From contig JAVCCG010000072.1 of NCBI GenBank assembly GCA_030765605.1, forward strand, positions 15,933 to 79,932: a stretch of DNA of 64,000 nt, written 5' to 3'. This document shows, piece after piece, positions 1-9,257 of the stretch. A model generated the notes under the pieces. The model had not been told where the DNA came from, did not search any database, and saw only the letters and a list, made by a program, of their open reading frames with translations. This DNA is from Candidatus Alcyoniella australis. GTDB taxonomy: Bacteria; Lernaellota; Lernaellaia; JAVCCG01; Alcyoniellaceae. Every line of letters begins with the position of its first letter. Position 1 is the first letter of the stretch. The position numbers and the translations under genes are program-made.

Positions 1-542
1 AGCCCCTCGCGGTCGTCGATCGGCTGGAACACGTCGCCGGGCGCGCCGTAGATCACGTGCACCTTCTCCGGCGGCAGGCCGATGTGGCGCACGATGTCGG
101 CCTTGGTGTGCTCGCTTACCGCGATCACGCCCCGCGCCTTGCGCGCCGCGGCCGGCACCAGGCGCTGGATGATGTTGTTGGCCCGCTTGTGCACGCGCGG
201 CATCAGCGCCGAGGAGATGTCGTAGATCGTGGTTACGCTCGGCGTGCGTCCCCACAGCGGCACGATGAAGTTGGTGCCGTGAAACAGGTCCACGCCATCG
301 CGTTTGAGGGTCCGCGGCAGCCGGGTTTGCAGCCAAAGGTTGCTGATCGGCATCGGCTGCACTCGCTGCACGAAGTTTGGCTGGTCCACGAAGCTCAGGT
401 CGATCGGTCGGTTGGAATACAGGTAGTACAGGTTCTCGCGGTCGATGCGCGCCAAAGAACGGATCAGGCTGTAGGTCCAAAAGCCCACCCCGCTTTTATT
501 GCCGTCGCACGGACGCGCGTCGATACCGATCTTCAGCGTCAT
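1..542 (-). CDS. Glycosyltransferase, GT4-like, partial (C-terminus off window)
   Basis: Translation from the ATG at 542 gives an N-terminal segment of about 180 residues and then runs off the left edge. It opens with MTLKIGIDARP and has the early glycine stretch (SGVGFWTYSLIRSLA) of GT-B acceptor-binding domains, then DLFHGTNFIVPL and, near the edge, GVIAVSEHTKADIVRHIGL followed by a VIYGAPGDVF segment. These are the usual 'seer' and 'sentinel' motifs of GT4 retaining transferases. The donor-binding half is missing, so the sugar cannot be inferred. It lies 39 bp downstream of the O-antigen ligase gene on the same strand and belongs to the same surface-glycan operon. Confidence 0.85.
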   Translation of the reverse strand, partial: MTLKIGIDARPCDGNKSGVGFWTYSLIRSLARIDRENLYYLYSNRPIDLSFVDQPNFVQRVQPMPISNLWLQTRLPRTLKRDGVDLFHGTNFIVPLWGRTPSVTTIYDISSALMPRVHKRANNIIQRLVPAAARKARGVIAVSEHTKADIVRHIGLPPEKVHVIYGAPGDVFQPIDDREG

Positions 543-581
543 CTCATCCCTGTGATCATCGGTAAATGCTGATTATCGGCC

Positions 582-2183
582 TCAGCTCGATTTTTTCAAG
601 TTGGACGAGCCGCGTTCGCCGCGCGACTCAACCCCCAGCAGGGCGATCATCGTGGCGATCAGCACGCTGTCGCTGTAGTAGTCGAAGCTCAGCACGTCGA
701 AGGTGTTGGTGATCAGGTAGACGAACAGCGCGCCGAGCAGAGCCACGTGACGCGGCTCGAACAGCGGCCTGCGCCACATGCGCCAAGCCAGCCGCGCCAG
801 GGCCGCGAAAAACAGCAGCAGCGTCAGGCCGCCGGCCACCCCGCCCTCGGCGAGAAAGTTGAGCAGCAGGTTGTGCGGCCGGTAGATGCCTTTACTAATG
901 TACAAATCGTAGTTAAAGCGCTGCAACTCGCTATGGAACAGCATGCGGTAGTTGTCCGGCCCCACCCCGAGCCAGGGGTGCCGCAGAAACAGCCGCCAGG
1001 CCGCCTTCCACAGCTGCACGCGGGAGAACAGACTGCCGCCGGTCTCGAAGGTCATCGGGCTGGCGTCAGGCGAGCGCAGCTCGAAGCGTCCGGCCCACGC
1101 CGCGTCCTGCGCCGTGGGGCTCAACCCCTGATCGCCGCGCAGCTCGATATCGCGTAACGCCAGCTTGCGCTCAAGACTCAACGCCAGCCGATCCGCGTCG
1201 GCCCGTGCCTCATGCTCGATCCCGCCGTTGCTCGCCAGCGCCAGCAACTCGCCGAAGTTGGAGCCGATGCGCGCGAAGAAACCCAGGTTGATCAGCAGCA
1301 ACGCCGCAAGCACCGCCGCGGTCCAGCCCAGTTGCCGACGCAGCCCAACCGCGGCGCTGATGGTCGAGCGAAAGCGCGCCAACCCGATCAGTCCGCACAG
1401 CGCCAGGCTGATCAGTAGCGTGGCGAACGCGCCGCGGCTGAAGGTCAGCGTCAGCACGTAGAGGCAGAATCCGAGCCCGATCAGCCGGAATGGCGTGCGC
1501 TGCCTGGCTCGCTCGTCGCCGATTAAATAGAGAATGAAGAAAATGACCATCACCAGGAAGTAGGCCAGGCTGTTGCAGTAGACGAACACGCTCGAGGCGC
1601 GCACGATCAGCCGCTGGTCCTCCCAAAAAGCGCCGGAGGAGTAGCTGAGGTTGGCCGAGATGTCGGTGCCGATGAAGCGGCTGGACTTGAACAGCGCGAA
1701 GAATCCGTTGAGGTTCTCGTAAAAAAAGTGCTCGACCAGGCCCAGCGCTGCGATCACCAGGGTCGCGCCGAACAGCGTACGCAGAGCCAGCCGCCGGACG
1801 CGGCCGTCGCGAAACAAGTCGGACAGCGCCACGGTCAACGCCATCACCGCGAAGTAGCGCACCGTGTACTTCAACGCCAGGTCGCGGTGATAATCGCCGG
1901 CCAGGCTCGAGGCGGCCATCGCCAGTCCGACCAGCAGCAGCGCCGCGGCCATCGGTCGATCGACGCACGGCAGTCGTCGTTCGTAGAGCAGCTTCAGCGC
2001 GTAGAGTCCGACCACCAGGCCGATGATCAGCTCGGAGTCGGTCAGCCGCACCGGCCCCACCGGCAACAGCTCGAACTCCCACCACGACAGGCCGTAGAGC
2101 AAAATCAGCGCCGCGCCCAGCGCCCGGCGCAGAGCCCGCCCGCCGCGGTTCGTTCTGTGGACCCTCTGGTAGTCCGTGGGCAT
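582..2183 (-). CDS. O-antigen ligase / Wzy-type polymerase family membrane protein
   Basis: A 533-residue polytopic inner-membrane protein with roughly a dozen hydrophobic segments and a large hydrophilic loop at about residues 300-400. Near the C-terminus it has the loop GVGPDNYRMLFHSE followed by RPHNLLLNFLAEGG, the PHN...EGG signature of the O-antigen ligase (WaaL/Wzy) superfamily. Members join undecaprenyl-linked glycans to lipid A-core, or polymerise repeat units, on the periplasmic face. Ligase and polymerase cannot be told apart from sequence. It starts 11 bp after the preceding GT gene with AAGGAG just upstream of the ATG. With the flippase at 10036-11505 it points to a Wzx/Wzy-type assembly route. 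Confidence 0.85.
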   Translation of the reverse strand: MPTDYQRVHRTNRGGRALRRALGAALILLYGLSWWEFELLPVGPVRLTDSELIIGLVVGLYALKLLYERRLPCVDRPMAAALLLVGLAMAASSLAGDYHRDLALKYTVRYFAVMALTVALSDLFRDGRVRRLALRTLFGATLVIAALGLVEHFFYENLNGFFALFKSSRFIGTDISANLSYSSGAFWEDQRLIVRASSVFVYCNSLAYFLVMVIFFILYLIGDERARQRTPFRLIGLGFCLYVLTLTFSRGAFATLLISLALCGLIGLARFRSTISAAVGLRRQLGWTAAVLAALLLINLGFFARIGSNFGELLALASNGGIEHEARADADRLALSLERKLALRDIELRGDQGLSPTAQDAAWAGRFELRSPDASPMTFETGGSLFSRVQLWKAAWRLFLRHPWLGVGPDNYRMLFHSELQRFNYDLYISKGIYRPHNLLLNFLAEGGVAGGLTLLLFFAALARLAWRMWRRPLFEPRHVALLGALFVYLITNTFDVLSFDYYSDSVLIATMIALLGVESRGERGSSNLKKSS

Positions 2184-2194
2184 CTTCTCCTTGA

Positions 2195-3385
2195 TCAGAC
2201 CGGCAGCGGCGTTCTACTGCGGTCGAGAAACGCCGTCCAGACCTGCTCCACGTGCTGCGCCATCTCGTCCTTGAACCGCTCGCGGTTGAACGAAGTCGCG
2301 TGCTTGCGGATCGCCTGCGGATCGAATCGCCCCTCATGGGCCTCGAAATAACGCAGAGCTCGTACCAGGTGCTCGCTGCTCTGCTCGGCAAAGAACAACC
2401 CGGTGATCGCGTCCGTTTCGCCCTCAAGGGGATCGGGCCGGCCTGGAGCCGGCACGTGCCGGCCCAGGATCGTCTCCAGGGCTCCGCCGCGGCCAAAGGC
2501 GATCACCGGCCGGCCCGAGGCCTGGGCCTCGAGCGGAGTAATGCCGAAATCCTCTTCGCCGGGGAAGATGAACGCACGGCAGCCCGCGTAGAGCTCGCGG
2601 ATCTGTTCGTCTTCCTGCCAGCCGAGCATCTCGACGTTGGGCTTGGCGATCCGCCGCAGCTTCTCCAGGTCCTCGCCGATGCCGACGATCTTCAGCGGCC
2701 AGCCCAGTTCGTTGAAGGCCTCGATCGCCAGGTCGATCCGCTTGTAGGGCGTGAGCGCCGAGACCATCAGGAAGTAGTCGCCGCGTTCGCCGCCGATGTC
2801 GAACATCTCGGTGTCGACCGGCGGGTTGATCACGACCGAGGGCCGGTCGTAGTGCTTCTGGATTCGCCGCGCCACGTGCTTGGAGTTGGCGATGAAATCG
2901 TCCACCCGATGGGCCGAGGCCACGTCCCACATCCGCAGGTAGTTGCTGATCGGCGGAATCACCAACCGCCGCAATCCGCGGACCCGCTCGGGCCCGAAGT
3001 AGACGTCGTACATCTCCCAAACGTAGCGCATCGGGGTGTGGATGTAGCTTACGTGCAACGTGCTGGGCTGCGTGATGATCCCCTTGGCCACGCAATGGCT
3101 GGTCGAAATCACCAAGTCGTAGCCGCGCATGTCGAACTGCTCGATCGCCACGGGAAACAGCGGCAGAAAGTTGCGGTAGTAGCGCGCGGCCCGCGGCATG
3201 CGCTGGATGAAACTGGTCTTGATTTTGTGGCGTTCGATGGTCGGGCTGACCTTGCCCTTGACGTGCAGCAGGGTCAGCAGGTCGGCATCGGGCCACAGCT
3301 CGCACAGGCATTCGAGCACCTTCTCGCCGCCGCGCATGCCGGTCAACCAGTCGTGAACCAGTGCGATTTTCACGTTCTTGTTCAT
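2195..3385 (-). CDS. GT4-family glycosyltransferase (paralogue of 4521-5690)
   Basis: A 396-residue cytoplasmic or membrane-associated GT-B enzyme. The start is the ATG at 3385, which forms an ATGA overlap with the stop of the upstream GT; the frame is open 15 codons further but that extension lies inside the neighbour. The N-terminus reads ALVHDWLTGMRGGEKVLE, the acceptor-domain loop. The donor domain has YFLMVSALTPYKRIDLAIEA and the EX7E motif in FPGEEDFGITPLEAQASG. It is clearly related to the product of 4521-5690 across its whole length (both have HDWLTGMRGGEK and SPTIERH), so the two are duplicates separated by another GT. Donor and acceptor sugars are not predictable. Confidence 0.88.
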   Translation of the reverse strand: MNKNVKIALVHDWLTGMRGGEKVLECLCELWPDADLLTLLHVKGKVSPTIERHKIKTSFIQRMPRAARYYRNFLPLFPVAIEQFDMRGYDLVISTSHCVAKGIITQPSTLHVSYIHTPMRYVWEMYDVYFGPERVRGLRRLVIPPISNYLRMWDVASAHRVDDFIANSKHVARRIQKHYDRPSVVINPPVDTEMFDIGGERGDYFLMVSALTPYKRIDLAIEAFNELGWPLKIVGIGEDLEKLRRIAKPNVEMLGWQEDEQIRELYAGCRAFIFPGEEDFGITPLEAQASGRPVIAFGRGGALETILGRHVPAPGRPDPLEGETDAITGLFFAEQSSEHLVRALRYFEAHEGRFDPQAIRKHATSFNRERFKDEMAQHVEQVWTAFLDRSRTPLPV

Positions 3386-4521
3386 GATTGTGCCATCTGT
3401 TTGTAGATCTCCAACGTACTTTGCGCGCACTTGCGCCAGCTGAACTCGCGGCTGCGTTCCAATCCCCTGTTGCGCAGATCCGCGGCCAGTTCTCTATCGG
3501 ACAACGCGCGCTGGATCTGTAGGGCCATATCGTCGACGTCGTTGGGGTCGACCAGCAGCGCCGCGTCGCCCACCACCTCGGGCATGCTGGTTGTGTTGGA
3601 GCTGACCACCGGCACGCCGCAGCTCATCGCCTCGAGCAGCGGCAGGCCGAAGCCCTCGAACAGGCTGGGGAAGACGAACAGCTCGGCGCAATTGTAGAGC
3701 AGCGGAAGCTGCTGCTGGGGCAGCGATTCAATGAAGCGCACGCGCGCGGTAAGCCCCGAGCGTTCGACCTGGCTGAAGATCTCGTCGAAGATCCAGCCGC
3801 GTTCGCCGCAGATCACCAAGTCGTGCTCCACGGCCTTGCGCTGCACCAGCTCGGCGTAGGCGCGCACCAGGCCGGTCACGTTCTTGCGCGGCTGCAGCGT
3901 TCCCACGAACAGGATGTAGCGCTGGGGCAAATCGTGCTGCCTACGGAAGTCGGAGAGCAGCTTCTGGTCCTGAATTACGCGGAACTCGCCGTCAATCCCG
4001 TTGTACACGACGCTGACCTTGTCCGGGTCCGCGCCGGTGATCTCGAGCACCTCCTGCCGCGTGTATTCCGAGACCGCGATCACGCGGTCGGCGCGCCGAA
4101 TCGAGCGCGGCGAGACCAGGCTCTTGTAGATCCGGCGGCTGCGCGTGTACGCCTCGGGGTGGCGGAAAAATGCCAGGTCGTGGACCGTGATCGCTGTGGG
4201 CACCGGTTTGCCAATCATGCTCAGCGTGTGGTCGATGTAGTGGAACACGTCGAGCTTGCTGCGGCGCGCGCGGCCGGGCAGCCCCAGTTGCTCCCAGAGG
4301 ATGCGCCGCGGGTTCGAGCCCTTTGCGCCGTATTGATCGAGCTCGACGTTGGGCCCCGCGAGCCACGGCTCGCCCGCGTAGCACCCGGCGTCGCTGTGAA
4401 AGAACAGCACGTAACGATTGTCGCGGTCGATCTCGAGCAGGCCGCGCACCAGGTTGTAGGCGTAGCAGCCCACGCCGGTGGTGCGCTCGAGCACCTTCTC
4501 GGAGTTGAGCCCGATACGCAT
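3382..4521 (-). CDS. GT4-family glycosyltransferase
   Basis: A 379-residue retaining GT-B transferase. It begins MRIGLNSEKVLERTTGVGCYAYNLVRGL, and the glycine/tyrosine loop is typical of mannosyl- or rhamnosyl-transferases of capsule and O-antigen loci. The mid-region has ITVHDLAFFRHPEAYT and DRVIAVSEYTRQEVLEI. The C-terminal domain has YILFVGTLQPRKNVTGL and the EX7E segment FEGFGLPLLEAMSCG. Its ATG at 4521 shares one base with the stop of the upstream GT (TGATG), and its own stop overlaps the next ATG by four bases, so the genes look translationally coupled. The acceptor is unknown; the role in the glycan is inferred from context. Confidence 0.88.
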   Translation of the reverse strand: MRIGLNSEKVLERTTGVGCYAYNLVRGLLEIDRDNRYVLFFHSDAGCYAGEPWLAGPNVELDQYGAKGSNPRRILWEQLGLPGRARRSKLDVFHYIDHTLSMIGKPVPTAITVHDLAFFRHPEAYTRSRRIYKSLVSPRSIRRADRVIAVSEYTRQEVLEITGADPDKVSVVYNGIDGEFRVIQDQKLLSDFRRQHDLPQRYILFVGTLQPRKNVTGLVRAYAELVQRKAVEHDLVICGERGWIFDEIFSQVERSGLTARVRFIESLPQQQLPLLYNCAELFVFPSLFEGFGLPLLEAMSCGVPVVSSNTTSMPEVVGDAALLVDPNDVDDMALQIQRALSDRELAADLRNRGLERSREFSWRKCAQSTLEIYKQMAQS

Positions 4522-5690
4522 CAGCCGACCGCGCCTCCCGGACCGAAAAAACGCTCGACCTGCCCTTGGGCGTAGTCCGCAAACTCGCGCTTGAAGCGCT
4601 CGCGGTTGAAGCGCTGGGCGCGCTCGCGGATCACGGCCGGGTCGAAGCGCTCGACGTTGCCCTCGAAAAAGCGCACCGCCTCGATCAGCGATTGCACCGA
4701 CTGCTCGGCAAAGAACACGCCGGTGCGGTCGCCGCGCGCCAACTGCTCCACGGCGCGGTCCGGGTCGCCCGTGAGGTGCACGCCGTTGACGCTCTCGATC
4801 ACTCCGCCGCGGCCGTAGGCGATCACCGGCTTGCCCGAGGCCTGGGCCTCCACCGGCGCGATGCCGAAGTCCTCCTCCGCGGGGAAGACAAAGGCCCGGC
4901 AGCGCGAGTAGATCTCGGCCACCGCCTCGTCGGGTTGCCAGCCGAGGAACTCGATGTTGTCCGCGGCCATTTTACGCAGCCGCCGCGCGTCGGGCCCCAC
5001 GCCCACCAGCTTCAGCGGCAGGCCCAGGCGGTTGAAGGCCTCGATCGCCAGGTCGATCCGCTTGTAGGGGGCGAAGGCCGAGACGATCAGGTAGTAGCCC
5101 TCGTCGCGTTGACCCTCGCCGAACAGGTCGGTGGAGACCGGCGGGTGGATCACGTCCGACCCGCAGCGGTAGTGCTTGTAGATCCGCCGCCGGATGTGCT
5201 CGGAGATCGAGACGAAGCGGTTGACGCGGTTGCACGACAGCGCGTCCCACATCCGCAGGTAGTTCAGGAAGAACGGGATCACCGGCCGGGTCAGCCAGTG
5301 CCGGCCCTGGCCGAAGTAGATGTGGCTCATGTCCCAGACGTAGCGCATCGGCGTGTAGCAGTAGCACAGGTGGAGCTGGTCGGGCCGCGAGCGCACGCCC
5401 TTGGCCACGCAGTGGCTCGAGGAGACCACCAGGTCGTAGTCGCTCAGGTCGAAACGTTCCATGGCCGTGGGGAACAGCGGCAGGTACGAGCGGTACCACC
5501 AGCGGGCCATCGGCAGGCGCTGGACGACGCTGGTGAAAATCCGGTGGCGCTCGATGGTCGGGCTGACCGAGCCGGGCAGGTGCAGCAGCGTGTACAGGTC
5601 GGCCTCGGGCCACAGCTCGCAGAAGACCTCGAGGCACTTCTCGCCGCCGCGCATTCCGGTGAGCCAGTCGTGGATGATCGCAACCCTCAT
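4521..5690 (-). CDS. GT4-family glycosyltransferase (paralogue of 2195-3385)
   Basis: A 389-residue GT-B transferase starting MRVAIIHDWLTGMRGGEK. The start is the ATG at 5690, which overlaps the stop of the upstream gene as ATGA; the frame stays open far upstream, but only as a shadow of that neighbour. The donor domain contains YYLIVSAFAPYKRIDLAIEA and the EX7E element FPAEEDFGIAPVEAQASG. Most motifs match the gene at 2195-3385 almost word for word, including the CVAKG and YTPMRYVWDM segments, so this is an ancient or moderately recent duplication within the operon. Whether the two add the same sugar at different positions cannot be told. Confidence 0.88.
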   Translation of the reverse strand: MRVAIIHDWLTGMRGGEKCLEVFCELWPEADLYTLLHLPGSVSPTIERHRIFTSVVQRLPMARWWYRSYLPLFPTAMERFDLSDYDLVVSSSHCVAKGVRSRPDQLHLCYCYTPMRYVWDMSHIYFGQGRHWLTRPVIPFFLNYLRMWDALSCNRVNRFVSISEHIRRRIYKHYRCGSDVIHPPVSTDLFGEGQRDEGYYLIVSAFAPYKRIDLAIEAFNRLGLPLKLVGVGPDARRLRKMAADNIEFLGWQPDEAVAEIYSRCRAFVFPAEEDFGIAPVEAQASGKPVIAYGRGGVIESVNGVHLTGDPDRAVEQLARGDRTGVFFAEQSVQSLIEAVRFFEGNVERFDPAVIRERAQRFNRERFKREFADYAQGQVERFFGPGGAVG

Positions 5691-6883
5691 CTGCCCAGCT
5701 CCTCGATGCGCCGCTGTACGGAATCGCCGATCTGCTCGACCCGGCGCTCCCAGTCGTTGTCGCGCGCCACGTTGATGCGTTTCTCGATCAGGTCTTGGCG
5801 GCCGGCGTCCTGCAAGCTGTGTTCGATCATCTCGACGAACTGCTCGTGATTCGCGGCGATCCGGCACAGGTCCGGGTCGCGGCCGAACTCGGCCAGAGCG
5901 TCCAGCGCCGTGCTGACCACCGGCTTGCCCAGGGCCAGGTATTCGAAGAACTTCATTGGGAAGCTCGACTGGGTGCTCTCGGAGACGCGGAACGGAATCA
6001 GCGCCACGTCGAACGCCGCCACATAACGCGGCAGCCGCTCGTAGTCGATCCGGCCCAGCAGGTGGACGTTGGGCAGGCTCTGAAGCAATCGGGTGTCGGT
6101 GCCCGGGTCGCCCCAGCCCGTGGGACCGACCAGCACCAGCGACCACTGCGGTCGGCTGCGCGCCACATGCAGCAGCAACTCCAGGTCGGTCTTATAGGAG
6201 CTGATGTTGCCCTGATAGCCGATGATCGGTCCGGAAATCTGCGCCAGTTCATCCGGCGGCCCGTCCGCGCTTTTACTATCCTCGATAAAGTGCCCGACGT
6301 TGGCCACGTTGCCGTAAAGCTCGGTATGCGGGTTGTAGACGGACTTGTCGCGGTAGAGCTTGGGGCTGGTGACGAACGCCATGTCGGCCTGCCCGAGCAT
6401 CCGGCGCTCCATCTCGATGATCCGTTCGCGGGGCACCCCGGGGTTGGCCGAGTAGTCGTCCACGCAGTGGTAGATCACCAGTTTCTCGTCCAGGCCGCCG
6501 ACCAGCGAGACGGCCGTGGGCAGGAAGGCCCAGAGGATCGGCCGCTGCAACCCCAGGCGTCGCTGGTAGCGGCGCAGAGTCGTGCGCAGGGCCCAGCGGT
6601 TGAAGGCGCGCGCCACGGGCGACTCGTAGAACGGCAGGGAAATCGGGTCGTAGACCCACAGCGAGTCCTCGACCCGGCGTACCCCCCGAAACCACGAGCG
6701 CAGCCGTTTGAAAACCTGTTTGAGGTCGCGTTTCTTGGCCATCGACGGCGCGCGCAGGCCCATGTTGTTGATGTAGAACACCCTGTTTTCACGGGCCAGC
6801 CTGCTCATCAGGTGCTGGGAATTGACCCACATCGCCTCCCAGTTGCTGCTGGCGATACAGATGATGTTCTGGCCCTTTAGCAT
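5687..6883 (-). CDS. Glycosyltransferase, GT-B fold (TuaH-like)
   Basis: A 398-residue protein beginning MLKGQNIICIASSNWEAMWVNS, with the SQHLMSRLA..NRVFYINN segment seen in TuaH-type and related GT-B enzymes of exopolysaccharide loci. The centre contains VIYHCVDDYSANPG and MAFVTSPKLY. The C-terminal half has GYQGNISSYKTDLELL and ends the donor site with FPMKFFEYLALGKPVVST rather than a classical EX7E. A GTG codon precedes the ATG at 6883, but the GGAG ribosome-binding site spaces better to the ATG. A 51-bp gap separates it from the GT upstream, one of the few real gaps in this operon. Substrate unknown. Confidence 0.82.
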   Translation of the reverse strand: MLKGQNIICIASSNWEAMWVNSQHLMSRLARENRVFYINNMGLRAPSMAKKRDLKQVFKRLRSWFRGVRRVEDSLWVYDPISLPFYESPVARAFNRWALRTTLRRYQRRLGLQRPILWAFLPTAVSLVGGLDEKLVIYHCVDDYSANPGVPRERIIEMERRMLGQADMAFVTSPKLYRDKSVYNPHTELYGNVANVGHFIEDSKSADGPPDELAQISGPIIGYQGNISSYKTDLELLLHVARSRPQWSLVLVGPTGWGDPGTDTRLLQSLPNVHLLGRIDYERLPRYVAAFDVALIPFRVSESTQSSFPMKFFEYLALGKPVVSTALDALAEFGRDPDLCRIAANHEQFVEMIEHSLQDAGRQDLIEKRINVARDNDWERRVEQIGDSVQRRIEELGR

Positions 6884-6934
6884 CACTGCTCCGGGTCGAT
6901 GGCTGCTGCGGTTCGTCGGTCGATCAGGGGGTCA

Positions 6935-8119
6935 TTATAGGGGCGGTTGTGGAGGCTGTCCACGGAGCGGCTCCGCAGATTTATTGGCTTTTTTCCAAAG
7001 CTCCTCGTAGAGGTCCATGTAGCCGCCGACCATCCGCTGCAGGGTAAAACTCTCGCCGACCTTGGCCCGCCCCCGCTTTGACATCGCGTGGCGGCGATCG
7101 GGGTCGGCCAGCAACGCGGCGATGGTCTCGGCCACGGTGCGGTGGTCGTCGAAGTCCAGCAGCAGGCCGTCTACATCCTGGTCCACCACCTCGGCGGATT
7201 GCGGCAGGTAGTGGCAGACTGCGGGGCAGCCCGCGGCCAGCGCCTCGATCACCGCCGTGGGCAAACCCTCGCGGCGGCTGGGGAGCACGAACAGGTCCGA
7301 GGCCGCCAGCAGATCGTGAACGTCGTTGCGCTCGCCGAGCATCATCAGCTGATCGCTGACCCCCTTGCGCAGGGCTTGGCGTTCGATGTGCTCGCGCTCG
7401 GGCCCTTCTCCGGCGAGCACGAACAGCACGTCGGGCACGCGCATACCCAGTAGCGCCAGCGCATGGATGAACCCCGCGTAGCCCTTCTCCGGGATCAGCC
7501 GCGCCGCGCTGAACAGCACCGGCCGCTGTTGATCGATTCCCAGTTCGGCGCGCACCTGTTCGCGCGGCCGCGTGTTGCGGTACAGCTCGATCTCCAACCC
7601 GTTGTAGATCACGGTCAGCAGCTCGGGCGGCAGGCTTTCCTGGTTGATGGTGAAGTCCTTGACCGTCTGCGAGACCGCGACGATCCGCTGGCAGTGCTCG
7701 GCCAGTCGGCGGTCGATCGCCTTGTGCACCACGGTCTTGTCGTAGTAGGTCGAATGTTCGGCCGCGACCACCACCGGCACACCGGCGCGCGCCGCGGCGA
7801 GCCTGCCGATGGTGTTGCCCAGAAACAGCCGGGTCTGCACCACGTCGATCTCGAGCCTCTCGATCAGCCGCGCCAGCTCGATCACCCGGCCGGGTCTGAT
7901 CCACTTCAGCGGCCCGGCCTTGCTGATGCTGCGCACCACGTGCACGTCCACGCCCAGCTCGCGCAACGGCTCGACCAGTGGTCCGCCGGCGCAGACCAAC
8001 GCCAGGTGCGGCTCAAAGCGCTCGAAGTCCAGCCCGCGGAAATAGCCCAGGATGTTGCGCTGCACCCCGCCGATGAGCATGTCGTTGCTCACCACCATCA
8101 GCTTAAGCGGCCTGGACAC
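6935..8119 (-). CDS. GT4-family glycosyltransferase (GTG start)
   Basis: A 394-residue retaining transferase. The chosen start is the GTG at 8119: a GGAGG sits six bases upstream, inside the end of the preceding gene, giving a 17-bp overlap. The ATG at 8098 seven codons later has no comparable ribosome-binding site. The N-terminal domain has NDMLIGGVQRNILGYFRGL, followed by VVVAAEHSTYYD and RIVAVSQTVKDF. The donor domain has PVLFSAARLIPEKGYAGF and the EX7E segment REGLPTAVIEALAAG, with CPAVCHYLPQSAEVV after it. Family members transfer GalNAc, glucose or similar residues in capsule and O-antigen assembly; which sugar is used here is unknown. The C-terminal tail is proline-rich. Confidence 0.87.
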   Translation of the reverse strand: MSRPLKLMVVSNDMLIGGVQRNILGYFRGLDFERFEPHLALVCAGGPLVEPLRELGVDVHVVRSISKAGPLKWIRPGRVIELARLIERLEIDVVQTRLFLGNTIGRLAAARAGVPVVVAAEHSTYYDKTVVHKAIDRRLAEHCQRIVAVSQTVKDFTINQESLPPELLTVIYNGLEIELYRNTRPREQVRAELGIDQQRPVLFSAARLIPEKGYAGFIHALALLGMRVPDVLFVLAGEGPEREHIERQALRKGVSDQLMMLGERNDVHDLLAASDLFVLPSRREGLPTAVIEALAAGCPAVCHYLPQSAEVVDQDVDGLLLDFDDHRTVAETIAALLADPDRRHAMSKRGRAKVGESFTLQRMVGGYMDLYEELWKKANKSAEPLRGQPPQPPL

Positions 8120-9257
8120 CAATAACCTCCAATACGTTGCGCACGGTCTGGGACCAGCTTCCCGGCCCCTGGGCGTAGGCGCGTCCGCGCCGCCCCATTT
8201 GCCCACGCAATTGCTCGTCGCCCAGCAGACGCTCAAGCGCTTCGGCCAACGCCGTCGGATCCTCGGCAGCGGCGGTTAAGCCCAGCCCGTTCTCGGCCAC
8301 GATCTCGAACCCGGGAAGGTCCGAGACCACCACCGGCCGTCCGCAGGCCAAGTACTCGAACAGCTTGATCGGAGAGTAGCCCGAGGTCAATGGCCGCTTG
8401 GGCACCACGCAGACGTCCATCGCCGCGATGTGTTGTTCGACCAAATCGTGGGATACCGCGCCGGTGAATAGACAGCGCTCGTACACGCCGCGCTCGCGGG
8501 CCAGCGCCGTGACCTGCTCAAAGCGCGTGCCGCTGCCCACGATCAGCGCGGTAAATCGCACGCCGCGCCCGTTGAGCAGGGCCAGCGCCTCGATCAAGGT
8601 ATCCAGATCTTGGTAGGGCTCGAAGTTGCCCAAATAGCCCACCGCCAGCTCGTCCGGATCGATCTTCAGCGAACGCTTGGCCTCGGCCGCGTCTCTGGGT
8701 TGCAACCTCTGGGGGTCCGCGCCGTTGGGCACCACAAAAACTTTTGGTTCAGGCACGCTCAAATCATTCACCACATGTTGTTTGATTCCCTGGGTCACGG
8801 TCACTATCCACTGAGCCAGGGAGTAGGCCGTGCGCTCGAAACGCCGCTGCAGCGCGATCTCCCAGCGCGGCCGCCCGGCCATCTTCAGCTCGGCGGCGAT
8901 GACCCCGTTCTGTTCCACTGCCGCGGGCACGCGCAGTAGACGCGCGGCGACCAGCGGCAGCAGGCAGAACAGCCCGTGCCGCAGATAGACGCGCCGCGGC
9001 CGCTCCTTGGACGCCAGCCGCAGCATGGTAAAAAACGCGGCCAGCTCGAACAGCAGGTGCGCGGCCCAAAACGAGCGTCCACCGGAGGGCAGCAGGCTGC
9101 AATCGCACGGCAGCTCGGGCAGTTTGCCCACGGGCCGCGGCATAAACAGCCGCACCTCGTGACCCCGGGCGCAGACCTCGCGCACGAAGTGCTCCACGTG
9201 GGACGCCCCGCCCTTGCGCGAGCTCAGATCGACCCGGGCTACGACCCAGATCCTCAT
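8103..9257 (-). CDS. GT4-like glycosyltransferase
   Basis: A 384-residue GT-B enzyme that starts MRIWVVARVDLSSRKGGASH, with the KGGASHVEHFVREVCARGHEV loop of the acceptor domain. It continues with AAVEQNGVIAAEL and WIVTVTQGIKQHVV, and has the donor-domain segments AVGYLGNFEPYQDLDTLIEA and SPIKLFEYLACGRPVVVSDL. The usual EX7E is replaced by a K..FEYLACG version. Its ATG overlaps the stop of the upstream kinase-like gene (ATGA), and its 3' end carries the ribosome-binding site and start of the next GT. Placement suggests it extends the same repeat unit. Donor and linkage are not predictable. Confidence 0.85.
   Translation of the reverse strand: MRIWVVARVDLSSRKGGASHVEHFVREVCARGHEVRLFMPRPVGKLPELPCDCSLLPSGGRSFWAAHLLFELAAFFTMLRLASKERPRRVYLRHGLFCLLPLVAARLLRVPAAVEQNGVIAAELKMAGRPRWEIALQRRFERTAYSLAQWIVTVTQGIKQHVVNDLSVPEPKVFVVPNGADPQRLQPRDAAEAKRSLKIDPDELAVGYLGNFEPYQDLDTLIEALALLNGRGVRFTALIVGSGTRFEQVTALARERGVYERCLFTGAVSHDLVEQHIAAMDVCVVPKRPLTSGYSPIKLFEYLACGRPVVVSDLPGFEIVAENGLGLTAAAEDPTALAEALERLLGDEQLRGQMGRRGRAYAQGPGSWSQTVRNVLEVIGVQAA

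Noticed and set aside
5691-6146. N-terminal extension of the GT4 gene at 4521-5690
   Set aside because: The added residues are an off-frame reading of the upstream GT; the ATGA overlap at 5687-5690 gives the real start.
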